Assembly: GCA_902574705.1 (NCBI GenBank)
Contig: CACGOM010000006.1
Span: forward strand, 1-59,521
Source of the DNA: an uncultured Pelagibacteraceae bacterium
GTDB taxonomy: Bacteria > Pseudomonadota > Alphaproteobacteria > Pelagibacterales > Pelagibacteraceae
Direction of reading: 5' to 3'
DNA: 59,521 nucleotides
Positions 34,184 through 43,495 of the stretch are shown in pieces. The notes below the pieces were generated by a model. It made no database searches and had not been told where the DNA came from. It saw only the letters and a list, made by a program, of their open reading frames with translations. The translations under genes and the position numbers were made by a program. The stretch's first letter is position 1; each line of letters starts with the position of its first letter.

Positions 34184-35301
34184 TTTAAAATTCTTCTTTT
34201 TGTTAAATTTAAAATAATACCAGATATAATTGAAATACTTATAATTGAAGATCCACCATAACTTAAATATGGAAGTGTCATTCCTGTAGTAGGTATCACT
34301 CTTAAATTAACACCAACATGTATAAACGCCTGCATCATTAATAACGATATTAATCCTAATAGTATCATCTTTAATACCTTATCATTTGTATCTCTAATTT
34401 TTTTAAAAATAGTATATGCAAAAAATATGAAAGACAGCATTATTAAAAAAATTATTATTATACCAAATTCCTCAGAAATGACTGATACTATATAATCTGT
34501 ATGTGCCTCAGGAATTTTTGAATTTAAGGTTCCTTCTCCAATACCTTTTCCAAAAAAACCACCATCAATTATTGCTTCAGATGCTTTCTCAGATTGAAAA
34601 TTGTTGTTTGGAGAATTGTCAAAAAAAGAAGAGATTCTAATTTTGATATAATTGAATTTTTCTATAAAAAAAATCATATAACTTAGAGTTAAAATAAAGA
34701 TTCCAAATAATCCAAAAAAAATAAATAAATTAATCCCTGAAACAAAAACCAATATCAACCATGTTAAAATAATCAATATTGATTGACCTATATCTGGCTG
34801 AGATATTAATAACAAAATAATAGGAATAATTAAAAACAAAGTTAATAAGTATTTAAGATATAAATTATATTTTTGAAGATTTAATAAAGAAGCAAGAATG
34901 ACAATATAGAAAGGTTTAATTAGTTCTACTGGTTGAAATCTAGGTAATAATGGTAGGTCTAACCATCGTTTAGAGCCTTTGACTTCTGCCCCTATAAAAG
35001 GAACCAATAATAATAATAAGAAAGATAAAATAAATAGTAATGTAGATAGTTTTATTAAATAACTCTCTTTAATTAAGGAGAAAACAAACATTATTGAAAG
35101 TCCCAATAAAATAAAACTCAAATGTTTAACAAAAAAGTAGTATGAATTTGTGTTTAGTCTATCTGATGCAATCAAAGAAGTTGATACTAAAGAAAAAAAT
35201 AGTCCTGCAACAAAAAAAGAAATTATTAGTAATAGTATAGTTTTATCGATATTTTTCCACCAACTATAATAACTATCATAAATATTTAATTTATTGATCA
35301 T
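34180..35301 (-). CDS. ftsW: FtsW, SEDS-family septal peptidoglycan polymerase
   Basis: The 373-residue protein has about ten membrane helices and the SEDS signature regions. These include SKRWLDLPLLPRFQPVEL near the middle, QPDIGQSILI, a large periplasmic loop with GKGIGEGTLNSKIPEAHTDYIVSVISEEFG, read here as GKGIGEGTL then PEAHTDYI then EEFG, and TTGMTLPYLSYGGSS. SEDS proteins polymerise lipid II together with a class B PBP, here FtsI. It lies 1 nt from murD. Confidence 0.94.
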   Translation of the reverse strand: MINKLNIYDSYYSWWKNIDKTILLLIISFFVAGLFFSLVSTSLIASDRLNTNSYYFFVKHLSFILLGLSIMFVFSLIKESYLIKLSTLLFILSFLLLLLVPFIGAEVKGSKRWLDLPLLPRFQPVELIKPFYIVILASLLNLQKYNLYLKYLLTLFLIIPIILLLISQPDIGQSILIILTWLILVFVSGINLFIFFGLFGIFILTLSYMIFFIEKFNYIKIRISSFFDNSPNNNFQSEKASEAIIDGGFFGKGIGEGTLNSKIPEAHTDYIVSVISEEFGIIIIFLIMLSFIFFAYTIFKKIRDTNDKVLKMILLGLISLLMMQAFIHVGVNLRVIPTTGMTLPYLSYGGSSIISISIISGIILNLTKRRILN

Positions 35302-35302
35302 A

Positions 35303-36595
35303 TTATCTTTTAAAAAATCTTTTAATTAATTTGTTGAAATATTCTCCTCTTTCTTCAAAATTTTTAAATTGATCAAATGAAGCAGCTGCAGGACTAAACA
35401 AAATTGTTTTATAACTTTCATCAACCTCGATTTGTTTTTTTACTTTTAAAATAGCGTTTTTAAGATTAGTAAAACATTTGTATTTAATTTTATTTTTAAA
35501 TTGTTTTTCAAAATATTTTTTGTTATTTCCAATAATATATGCAGTGATATTTTTATAATAACTTTTATTAATTTTAAATTTATCACCTTTTTTGTACATC
35601 CCTCCAACAATCCAATGAATATTTTTATAAGTTTTTAAAAGTCCATTTGTAGAGGAAAAACTGGTAGATTTTGAGTCATTAATAATTTGTAAATTTTTTT
35701 TATTATAAATTAATTGTTTTCTAAATTTTAAACCCTTAAATTTATTGAGAGTTAAGAAAATTTTTTTATCTACAAATTTAAACTTTTTACATATAAAATA
35801 AATAAAATGAATATTGTTTAGGTTATTTTGATCTAATAGATATGTATTTTTAATTTTACTTATAAAAAAACTACTTTTATTATAATTTAATTTATTGAGG
35901 TTGGATTTTATTTTTTTAATTAAAATATTTTTATTAATTATTGGGTTATTCTTTTCAATATAAGATTGTTTATTCTTATCTTGATCATAAATTAATTTAA
36001 GTTTTGCTTTTGCATATTTATCTATATTTCCATGTCTTTCTAAATGGTCAGGACTTAAATTTAAAATCACAGCATGATCAGTTTTAAAATATTTACTGTA
36101 AGATATTTGATATGAAGATGCTTCAATAATAAAGATAGTTTTTTTTTGTATTTTTTTTTCAGATAATGGTGAATTTCCTATATTTCCAACTAATCTGACA
36201 TCAGATTTATTTGATCTAAATACTTTGTACAAAATCTGACAAGTTGTAGATTTTCCATTTGTTCCAGTAATTGTAACTTTTTTATTTTTTGGAAATGATA
36301 AATAAAAAATATCTAATTCTGTAATTATTTTTTTTTTATTTTTTTTTAAAAAATTATTTAGTTTACAGTTATTAATATCAATACCAGGACTTAAAATAAT
36401 ATAATCAAAATTAAATTTAACAATTTTGCTCCTATTAATAAAAAATTTTTTATTTTTATAATTTCTTAAAGAAAAATTGTCATCGAAAACTTTAATTTCA
36501 TTTTTATTTTTTAAAAAGTTAAAACAAGATTTTCCTGAAAGACCAAAACCATAAATTAATATTGTTTTATTAATAAAAGTTTCTTTGCCGAACAT
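35303..36595 (-). CDS. murD: UDP-N-acetylmuramoylalanine--D-glutamate ligase
   Basis: The 430-residue protein starts with a nucleotide-fold motif ILIYGFGLSGKSCFNFL and holds the Mur ligase P-loop VTGTNGKSTTCQIL at about residue 110. LNLSPDHLERHGNIDKYAKAK supplies the conserved metal/substrate residues, and INDSKSTSFSSTNGLL is a C-terminal domain motif. It adds D-Glu to UDP-MurNAc-L-Ala. It is directly adjacent to mraY and 1 nt from ftsW. Sequence is very lysine/asparagine rich but motifs are intact. Confidence 0.95.
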   Translation of the reverse strand: MFGKETFINKTILIYGFGLSGKSCFNFLKNKNEIKVFDDNFSLRNYKNKKFFINRSKIVKFNFDYIILSPGIDINNCKLNNFLKKNKKKIITELDIFYLSFPKNKKVTITGTNGKSTTCQILYKVFRSNKSDVRLVGNIGNSPLSEKKIQKKTIFIIEASSYQISYSKYFKTDHAVILNLSPDHLERHGNIDKYAKAKLKLIYDQDKNKQSYIEKNNPIINKNILIKKIKSNLNKLNYNKSSFFISKIKNTYLLDQNNLNNIHFIYFICKKFKFVDKKIFLTLNKFKGLKFRKQLIYNKKNLQIINDSKSTSFSSTNGLLKTYKNIHWIVGGMYKKGDKFKINKSYYKNITAYIIGNNKKYFEKQFKNKIKYKCFTNLKNAILKVKKQIEVDESYKTILFSPAAASFDQFKNFEERGEYFNKLIKRFFKR

Positions 36596-37681
36596 TTATC
36601 TCAACTTTAATGTTGCTAATCCAATCATTGCCAAGATTAATGATATAATCCAAAATCTAATTACTACAGTAGACTCTGCCCATCCTTTTTTTTCAAAATG
36701 ATGATGGATAGGAGCCATCATAAAGATTCTTTTGCCAGTTAATTTGTATGATATAACTTGAACTATTACTGAAACTGCCTCTAATACAAACAGCCCACCA
36801 GTTATTGCTAAAACTATTTCATGTTTGGTGACTACACCCACGGCACCTAATGATCCGCCTAAAGCTAACGAACCAGTGTCGCCCATAAATATTTTTGCTG
36901 GAGGAGCATTAAACCATAGAAACCCTATCGATGCTCCAATTATTGATCCACAAAAAACTGCAACCTCTCCTACTCCTTCAATATAAGGTATTAATAAATA
37001 TTCAGCAAAAATTATATTTCCAGAAACGTAGCTTATGAAAGCAAAACAACCAGCTACTAAAATTACTGGTACTGTGGCTAAACCATCCAGACCATCTGTA
37101 AGGTTAACAGCATTAGATGATCCTACAATTACAAATAGATAAAATGGTATAAAGAACCATCCTAAATTTATAACTAAATTTTTAAAAAAAGGAAAATAAA
37201 GATTTGTTGTTAAGTCTGAGTCTATAAAGTTATATAAAATAACTAAAGAAATTAAACCAAGAATAATTTGAATAATTAATTTAAATTTTGAAGAAATTCC
37301 TTTTGAATTATTATTTTTTATTTTTTTATAATCATCAAATGCTCCTAAAATTCCAAATGAAAGAGTAATAAAAATTAATAGCCAATTATATGGGTTTGAT
37401 AAATCACCCCATAAAAAAACACCAGAAAATAAACCTATTAATATTAAAACACCCCCCATAGTTGGAGTTCCTATTTTTTTGATAAGATGACCTTCAGGTC
37501 CATCTGAACGAATAGGATTGGTGATTTTGTTTGTAGAAAAAAACTTTATAAATTTATCTCCAATTAAAAAAACGACCACCATTGCTGTAATGACAGCTAA
37601 ACCTGTTCTCACTGTTAGAAAATTAAAAAAATTTAAAAAGGTGTATGTATCTGAGTAGTTTGTTAATAAATTATAGAGCAT
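36596..37681 (-). CDS. mraY: MraY, phospho-MurNAc-pentapeptide transferase
   Basis: The 361-residue protein has about ten membrane helices. Catalytic aspartates appear in GAFDDYKK and NAVNLTDGLDGLA, and the late motifs FMGDTGSLALGG and MAPIHHHFEKKGW are complete. It moves phospho-MurNAc-pentapeptide to undecaprenyl phosphate, making lipid I, at the cytoplasmic face. It sits between the murE-murF gene (5-nt gap) and murD. Confidence 0.97.
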   Translation of the reverse strand: MLYNLLTNYSDTYTFLNFFNFLTVRTGLAVITAMVVVFLIGDKFIKFFSTNKITNPIRSDGPEGHLIKKIGTPTMGGVLILIGLFSGVFLWGDLSNPYNWLLIFITLSFGILGAFDDYKKIKNNNSKGISSKFKLIIQIILGLISLVILYNFIDSDLTTNLYFPFFKNLVINLGWFFIPFYLFVIVGSSNAVNLTDGLDGLATVPVILVAGCFAFISYVSGNIIFAEYLLIPYIEGVGEVAVFCGSIIGASIGFLWFNAPPAKIFMGDTGSLALGGSLGAVGVVTKHEIVLAITGGLFVLEAVSVIVQVISYKLTGKRIFMMAPIHHHFEKKGWAESTVVIRFWIISLILAMIGLATLKLR

Positions 37682-37686
37682 TATAT

Positions 37687-40507
37687 TTATAAGTTTTTAA
37701 TTATTTTATTTAATCCTGTTGAATTTGATCCTTTTACCATTAAAAAACTATTGTTTGGTAAATCTTTATTAATTAAATTCATAACTTCTGCGTTGCTTTT
37801 TAAGATTTTGCCTCTAATTTGTGGTTTTAATTTGTTAAATGTATGTTTTGTTAAATTTCCATAAACGAAGGTTTTGGTAACTTTTGAATTATTAATATAT
37901 TTTGCTATTTTCATATGTAGATTTTTTGAATATTTTCCGAGTTCGAGCATATTTCCTACTAAAAGATACTTCTTATTGTTGTTGTAAGTTGAGTCGAATT
38001 TTTCTAAAGCAAATTTAAATGATAGTGGATTTGAGTTGTAGCTCTCATCAACGATAGTTAGTTTTTTCGACTTTCTTTTATAATTAATTACTGATCCTCT
38101 GCTTGTTGGTATTTTAAACCCATAAAACAAATTTTTGTTTAATTTTTTTATACTAAAATAATTGCTTATAATACCGATAGAAGACAAAATATTTTCTTTA
38201 TAATTATATAAATTTTTAGAAATTAAAAAAGATTTTTTTTCATTTTTTATATTGAATTCACATAAATAATTTTTTTTATATTTTTTTTTGTTTAAAAAAA
38301 CAATATCCGCTTTATGATTAAATTTACTAAATGAAATAGTTTTGAGTTTATTACTTCTCGCCTTCTTTAGAAAATAATTGTAATAATTGTCATCCATATT
38401 TAAAACTATTGTTCCTCCTGGAATTATATTATTTATTAATTCACCTTTTGCATATGCAATATGATTTAAATTTTTAAAATTTTCGATATGTGCATAAGAT
38501 ATATTTGTAATTAATCCTAAATTAGGTCTGATTAGTTTAGTCAAATAATCTATTTCTCCCTTCTTATCCATACCTACTTCAAGAACTGTAAACTTTGTTG
38601 ATTCAGGAGTATTGAAAATGCTCAAAGGAACACCATACTTATTATTAAATGAATTTTTTGAGAAATATGTTTTTGTTAATTTTTTTAAACAAAAACCAGT
38701 TAATTCTTTAGCCGATGTTTTTCCGGCGGATCCTGTAATCACTATATTGTTGGAATTTAACGATTTTCTAAAGACTGAACTTATTTTATTCAATTCACTT
38801 AATGGATTTTGCTTAAATATTATTTTTGAATTTTTATAATTTTTATTGGTTATAGCTATAACTGCACCATTTCTTATCGCTTCTTTTGTAAAATTATTTC
38901 CATCAAATCTTTTTCCTTTAACTCCTATAAAAATTGAATTTTTATTTATCTTTTTTGAGTTTATAGAAGCTGAGTTTATTTTTGTATTCTTTTTAATTTT
39001 TTTACTTTTTAAATTCTCTCTCAAAATATTATTTTTAATAGATTTAGATAAATTTAGGTTTTTTTTATGGATTGCTTTTAAAATTTCTAATTTGTCAGAA
39101 AAAAATTTTCTTTTTTTGAAATCTTGATAATTTTCATGACCTTTCCCGGCTACAATTAGAATATCTCCAGAATTCAAATCTTGTATAGCAGTCTGGATAG
39201 CTTTAGCTCTTAATGGAATCTCTATGAATTTATTTTTTTTGACTCCTTTTTTAATATGATTTCTAATTAATTTAGGATTTTCAAATCTTGGGTTGTCGTC
39301 TGTAATATAAATATTATCACAATATTTACCTGCTATATTTCCCATCATAGGTCTTTTTTCTTTATCTCGATTTCCACCACAGCCAAATAGAAGTGAAATT
39401 TTACTTAGAGGAAAATCTTCTTTTACATTTAATATTACAGTTTTTAATGCATCTGGGGTGTGAGCATAATCAAGTATAACCTTAGATTTATTTTTTAATT
39501 TTCCAATATTTTCAAGCCTTCCATATATTGGTTTAATTTTTTTAATTGAATTTAAAATATCACCAATTTTAATTTTTGATAAATATGCTGCTAAAATAGC
39601 AAACATTAAATTTTTAATTTGAACTGCTCCGATTAATGATGTTTTGAAAGAATATTTTTTATTAGAAATTATAAATTCCACTTTTTTTTGATCGTTAATT
39701 CGTTTTATATCAATTATACGAATAAACGATTTTTTTGCTTCCAAAACTATATATTTTTAAATTTCTTTTTTTTGAAATATTTTTCAGTTTATTTGCTTGA
39801 ATAATTTCATCCTCAAAAATTATATTTCCTTTTTTTTTTAGTAATTTATTAAATAAAATAAATTTGGAATTTAGATAGTCCTTAAATGACTTATGATAAT
39901 CTAGGTGATCTCTGGATAAATTAGTGAAAATTGATGTACTAAAATTTATATTATTTAATCTTTGCTGCTTTAAACCGTGGCTTGACGCCTCTAAAATAAC
40001 ATTTTCAATTTTTAAATCCTTTAGTTTTTTTAAAACCTTATGAATGTTTATTGAGTCAATTGATGTATTCTTAGTTTTTAAATTGAATTCTTTAGATATA
40101 ACTCCTAAGGTGCCAATTGTAGCTACTTTTTTATTATTTAAAGATAATATTTGATAATAAAAATTTGCTATAGATGTTTTGCCATTTGTACCTGTTACAG
40201 CAATAATATTTTTAGGTTTTTTAACATATAAATTATTAGCAACTTCGGCTAAAAGTTTTCTTGGGTCCTTGCTTCGTATAAATAATATTTTATTTTTGTC
40301 AAAACCCTCAAATTTCAAATTTGAGATAATAATTTTGGCCCCGTTTTTAATCGCATCATTTATAAAATTATTGCCATTTAAATTAGAACCATTTATTGAA
40401 AAAAAAATATCATTTAATTTACATTCTCTACTGTTAAATCTAATATTTTTAAATTTAACAGATTTATATTCTTGTTTTATGTTTTTAAATACTTTGCCTA
40501 ATAACAT
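37687..40507 (-). CDS. murE-murF: MurE-MurF fusion ligase, frameshifted as written in the MurE part
   Basis: Two frames together encode one protein. The upstream frame (start 40507) gives the MurE N-terminal and central domains with P-loop AVTGTNGKTS, LEASSHGLKQQRL and LSRDHLDYHKS. It runs into a stop after GSKKIVYSYN. The other frame continues with the MurE C-terminal domain, including YAHTPDALK, GCGGNRDKEKRP and the diaminopimelate motif DDNPR. It then passes through a short lysine-rich linker straight into MurF (NSKKINKNSIFIGVKGKRFDG, P-loop TGSAGKTSAKE, KFTVLEVGMD, ESYNSNPLS). The break is a run of seven A (T at 39730-39736); six A would give one 939-residue protein. It adds meso-DAP and then D-Ala-D-Ala. 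No Met or stop occurs in the linker, so the fusion itself looks genuine. Confidence 0.88.
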
Positions 40508-40519
40508 TAATTTAAATTC

Positions 40520-42190
40520 TTAGTATTTTGTGGCTAAAATAGGTCCTATCTTTTCAATAATTTTTCCCGCAACTTCTACTGATGTCCATCCTGCGGTATT
40601 AAATTGTGTGCCCTTTATTTTCAACCCAGATCCATCTTTATAATTATATATATAGTCTTTGTTAGGTTTAGGCTCATCTAACATTACAATTAATACATAT
40701 TTTGGGTTTGAAGCAGGAAAAATAGATGCAAAAGTATTTATCTTATTTTTTGAATATCCTCCTGCAATAGATTTTTGCGCAGTTCCAGTTTTTCCAGCAA
40801 TTTCATAACCCTCTATGTTTGCAAAACTTGCCGTTCCTTCTTTAGAAGTAACTATTTTTCTCAAAGCTAAGTTCACTTGTTTTGACGCATCCTCTGAAAT
40901 TATTTGCTGATATTTTATACTATTTTGTTTTCCATCTAAAACTAAAGTAGGTTTTATTTCATACCCTCCGTTGGAAATAATTGAATATCCTTTTGCTAAT
41001 TGTAATAATGTTGTTGTAATTCCATGACCATATGCACTAGTTGCAAGTTTACATTTTCCCCATTTAAATTTTAAAGGCTTCCCAATCTCTTCAATATCAA
41101 AATCTATAGTATCAAGTAAGCCCAAAGTATTTATAAATTTAACAAATTTTTGCTCTCCTACTTTTTGAGCAATCCTAATAGAACCGATGTTACCAGATCT
41201 TATTAAAATTTGTTCTGCAGTAAGATCGGAAGGAATTTTTTCATCATATTCTCCTATTGTATATTTGCTGCAAGAAATTTTTTTTTCTAAATTTTTGAAT
41301 TCTGTATCTGGTTTTATAATGCCTTCATTTAAACCAACCGCATATGTAAATGTCTTAAAAACAGATCCAAGTTCATATACACCTTTTGTTGCTCTATTAA
41401 TTAAATTTATATCTTCGAATGAATTTCGTTTATTAAGATCGTAATCAGGAAGAGATATGAGAGAGAGTATCTGTCCATTTTTTGAGTCAATTAATATACC
41501 AGCCGCTCCAATACTTTTGAAAATTTCTTTAAACTTAATAAGCTCCTCTCGAATTATATATTGTAAATTAAGATCAACCGTTAGTTTTAAATTTTCATTT
41601 TTTTCTTTAAGTATTTTATCAAAACTTTTCTCTATTCCAGATACTCCATTATTTTCATTGTCTATTTGACCAATTATATGACTAAAAAGATTTTTTTGAG
41701 GATATATTCTTGTAATTCTATTTTCAGGTATTAATGACTTATCACCAAGCATTATTAATTTTTCATAATTTTCTGGATTTAATTCTTCAGCAAAATAGAA
41801 AAATTTTTTTCCATCTAGTTTTTCTTGAATGTCACTATAATTTTTGTCTGGGAAAAGTATTTTCAGGTTTAATATTAACTTTTGCTTATCAATTACTAAA
41901 TTTGGATTAATGCCAATATTTCTTGTTATAATAGTTTTGGCTAATATATTATTATTTCTATCTACTATATTACTTCTTAATTCTTTTTTAGAGCTAACAA
42001 TATTATTTGTAGGAAGTTTTTTTCCTGTTAAATAAAATGCTTTTAAAGAAAAAATTAATGAAACTAAGACAAAAATAAAAAAAATAAAAGCAACCCTATT
42101 AAATGAAATATTTAAATTATTCCTGTTGTATTTATTGCTTAACTTATCAAAATTATTTTCATCACTTATGAAGTTGCTTTCTCTACTCAT
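40520..42190 (-). CDS. ftsI: FtsI (PBP3), septal peptidoglycan transpeptidase
   Basis: The 556-residue class B penicillin-binding protein has one membrane helix at about residues 32-55, a pedestal domain starting KELRSNIVDRNNNILA, and the transpeptidase motifs S276-x-x-K279 in YELGSVFKTF, S332-G-N in IRSGNIGSIR and K467-T-G in IAGKTGTAQ. It cross-links new septal peptidoglycan with FtsW. It overlaps ftsL by 8 nt and is followed 12 nt later by murE. Confidence 0.95.
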   Translation of the reverse strand: MSRESNFISDENNFDKLSNKYNRNNLNISFNRVAFIFFIFVLVSLIFSLKAFYLTGKKLPTNNIVSSKKELRSNIVDRNNNILAKTIITRNIGINPNLVIDKQKLILNLKILFPDKNYSDIQEKLDGKKFFYFAEELNPENYEKLIMLGDKSLIPENRITRIYPQKNLFSHIIGQIDNENNGVSGIEKSFDKILKEKNENLKLTVDLNLQYIIREELIKFKEIFKSIGAAGILIDSKNGQILSLISLPDYDLNKRNSFEDINLINRATKGVYELGSVFKTFTYAVGLNEGIIKPDTEFKNLEKKISCSKYTIGEYDEKIPSDLTAEQILIRSGNIGSIRIAQKVGEQKFVKFINTLGLLDTIDFDIEEIGKPLKFKWGKCKLATSAYGHGITTTLLQLAKGYSIISNGGYEIKPTLVLDGKQNSIKYQQIISEDASKQVNLALRKIVTSKEGTASFANIEGYEIAGKTGTAQKSIAGGYSKNKINTFASIFPASNPKYVLIVMLDEPKPNKDYIYNYKDGSGLKIKGTQFNTAGWTSVEVAGKIIEKIGPILATKY

Positions 42191-42482
42191 TTTTATTTAA
42201 ATGTTTAATGTTTATTTGACTAATATCATCAATAATTATTATATTTTTTCTGAGGGTATAATTAAGCTCATCATCAAAATATAAACTATATAAATAAAGT
42301 AATTTTTCTGGAGAGGTTAAATAGTCATGCTCCAATTTTACCATTTCTTTTAAACTATTTAAGTAATTTATATTTTCTTTAGCTGTAAATATTTTTTCAT
42401 CTAAATTTTTTGTATGGTTTTTAATTAAAGTTGTTGAAATCACCAGTGCTAAAATAAAGAAAACAAAGATTTTTCTAATCAT
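42183..42482 (-). CDS. ftsL: FtsL-like division protein
   Basis: The 99-residue protein has a single membrane helix at about residues 4-21 followed by a helical, coiled-coil-like stretch (NLDEKIFTAKENINYLNSLKEM-type, polar heptads) and a short C-terminal tail. That topology, together with the position between rsmH and ftsI and overlaps of 4 and 8 nt with them, identifies it as FtsL, which recruits FtsW-FtsI. Sequence alone would not be enough. Confidence 0.8.
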   Translation of the reverse strand: MIRKIFVFFILALVISTTLIKNHTKNLDEKIFTAKENINYLNSLKEMVKLEHDYLTSPEKLLYLYSLYFDDELNYTLRKNIIIIDDISQINIKHLNKNE

Positions 42483-43477
42483 AATTTTTTTCCTATATTT
42501 TCTATGTCTAATAATTTTTTAAATTTTAAAAAAAATTCATCAAAATTCCCATCTTCACTAATTTTTCTAGCATATCTAAGTTTAGCTGATCTCGAAGGTG
42601 GATTTATTTTTATTTCTTCTGCTGAAGGCAAAATTGCTTTTTTGCTAATTAGATCAAAAATTTTATTTTTATTTTTTGATTTTGGTAAATATCGAGAAAT
42701 ACCCTTATCTTCTGAATAATTTTTAAAGAAAAATTTAACTATTTTGTCCTCTAAAGAATGAAAAGTAACAACTATTATAAAGCTATTGATCGGTAATAAT
42801 CTATATGCATTTATTAATCCATTAATCAGTTCACTGATTTCTTGATTTACAAAAATTCTTAACGATTGAAAAATCTTAGTTGATTTATTTATTTTAAAAT
42901 TATAATTTTTTTTTTCTCTATTGATAATATCAACTAAATCTTCTGTTTTAATTATTTGTTTTTTTCTTTTTCTTAAAATCGAACTAGAAATTTTCTTTGC
43001 ATATTTTTCTTCACCAAAATATTTAAATATTTTTGTTAAGTCCTCTTTATCTAATTTATTTATTACCTCATGAGCTGAAAAAGTATTTAACCCCATTTTC
43101 ATATTTAATTTTCCACTAAAGTTAAATGATAATCCTTTTTTTTTATCAAAAATTTGGTCTGTTGAATAACCTAGGTCGAATATTATTGCCTTAATATTTT
43201 GTGTATTATCTGTTTTGATTTCGCTAAATTTTTTATGATTAAAATCAAACCTTTCATTGTAAAGTTTTTTAAATTTTTTTGATAATTCAATTGCATCTAT
43301 ATCCCTATCAAAAGCAATAACTTTATTTTTGGGATCTTCTAAAATTTTTTCTGAGTATCCGCCCTGACCAAAAGTGCAATCTAAAAAAGTGCCACTATAT
43401 CGAGGGGAAATGATCTTGATTAATTCATCAAGTAATACTGGAAAGTGTTTTTTTTCCAGATTTATAGTGGCACTCAT
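42479..43477 (-). CDS. rsmH: 16S rRNA (cytosine1402-N4)-methyltransferase
   Basis: The 332-residue protein starts HFPVLLDELIKIISP and has the SAM-binding stretch FLDCTFGQGGYSEKIL, then VIAFDRDIDAIELSK, FDLGYSTDQIF and the C-terminal VVTFHSLEDKIVKFFF and PPSRSAKLRYARK. It methylates C1402 in the ribosomal P site. It follows ftsZ by 18 nt, whereas it normally follows mraZ directly. It overlaps ftsL by 4 nt. Confidence 0.96.
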   Translation of the reverse strand: MSATINLEKKHFPVLLDELIKIISPRYSGTFLDCTFGQGGYSEKILEDPKNKVIAFDRDIDAIELSKKFKKLYNERFDFNHKKFSEIKTDNTQNIKAIIFDLGYSTDQIFDKKKGLSFNFSGKLNMKMGLNTFSAHEVINKLDKEDLTKIFKYFGEEKYAKKISSSILRKRKKQIIKTEDLVDIINREKKNYNFKINKSTKIFQSLRIFVNQEISELINGLINAYRLLPINSFIIVVTFHSLEDKIVKFFFKNYSEDKGISRYLPKSKNKNKIFDLISKKAILPSAEEIKINPPSRSAKLRYARKISEDGNFDEFFLKFKKLLDIENIGKKL

Positions 43478-43495
43478 CTATTTTTTTGAAGAACA

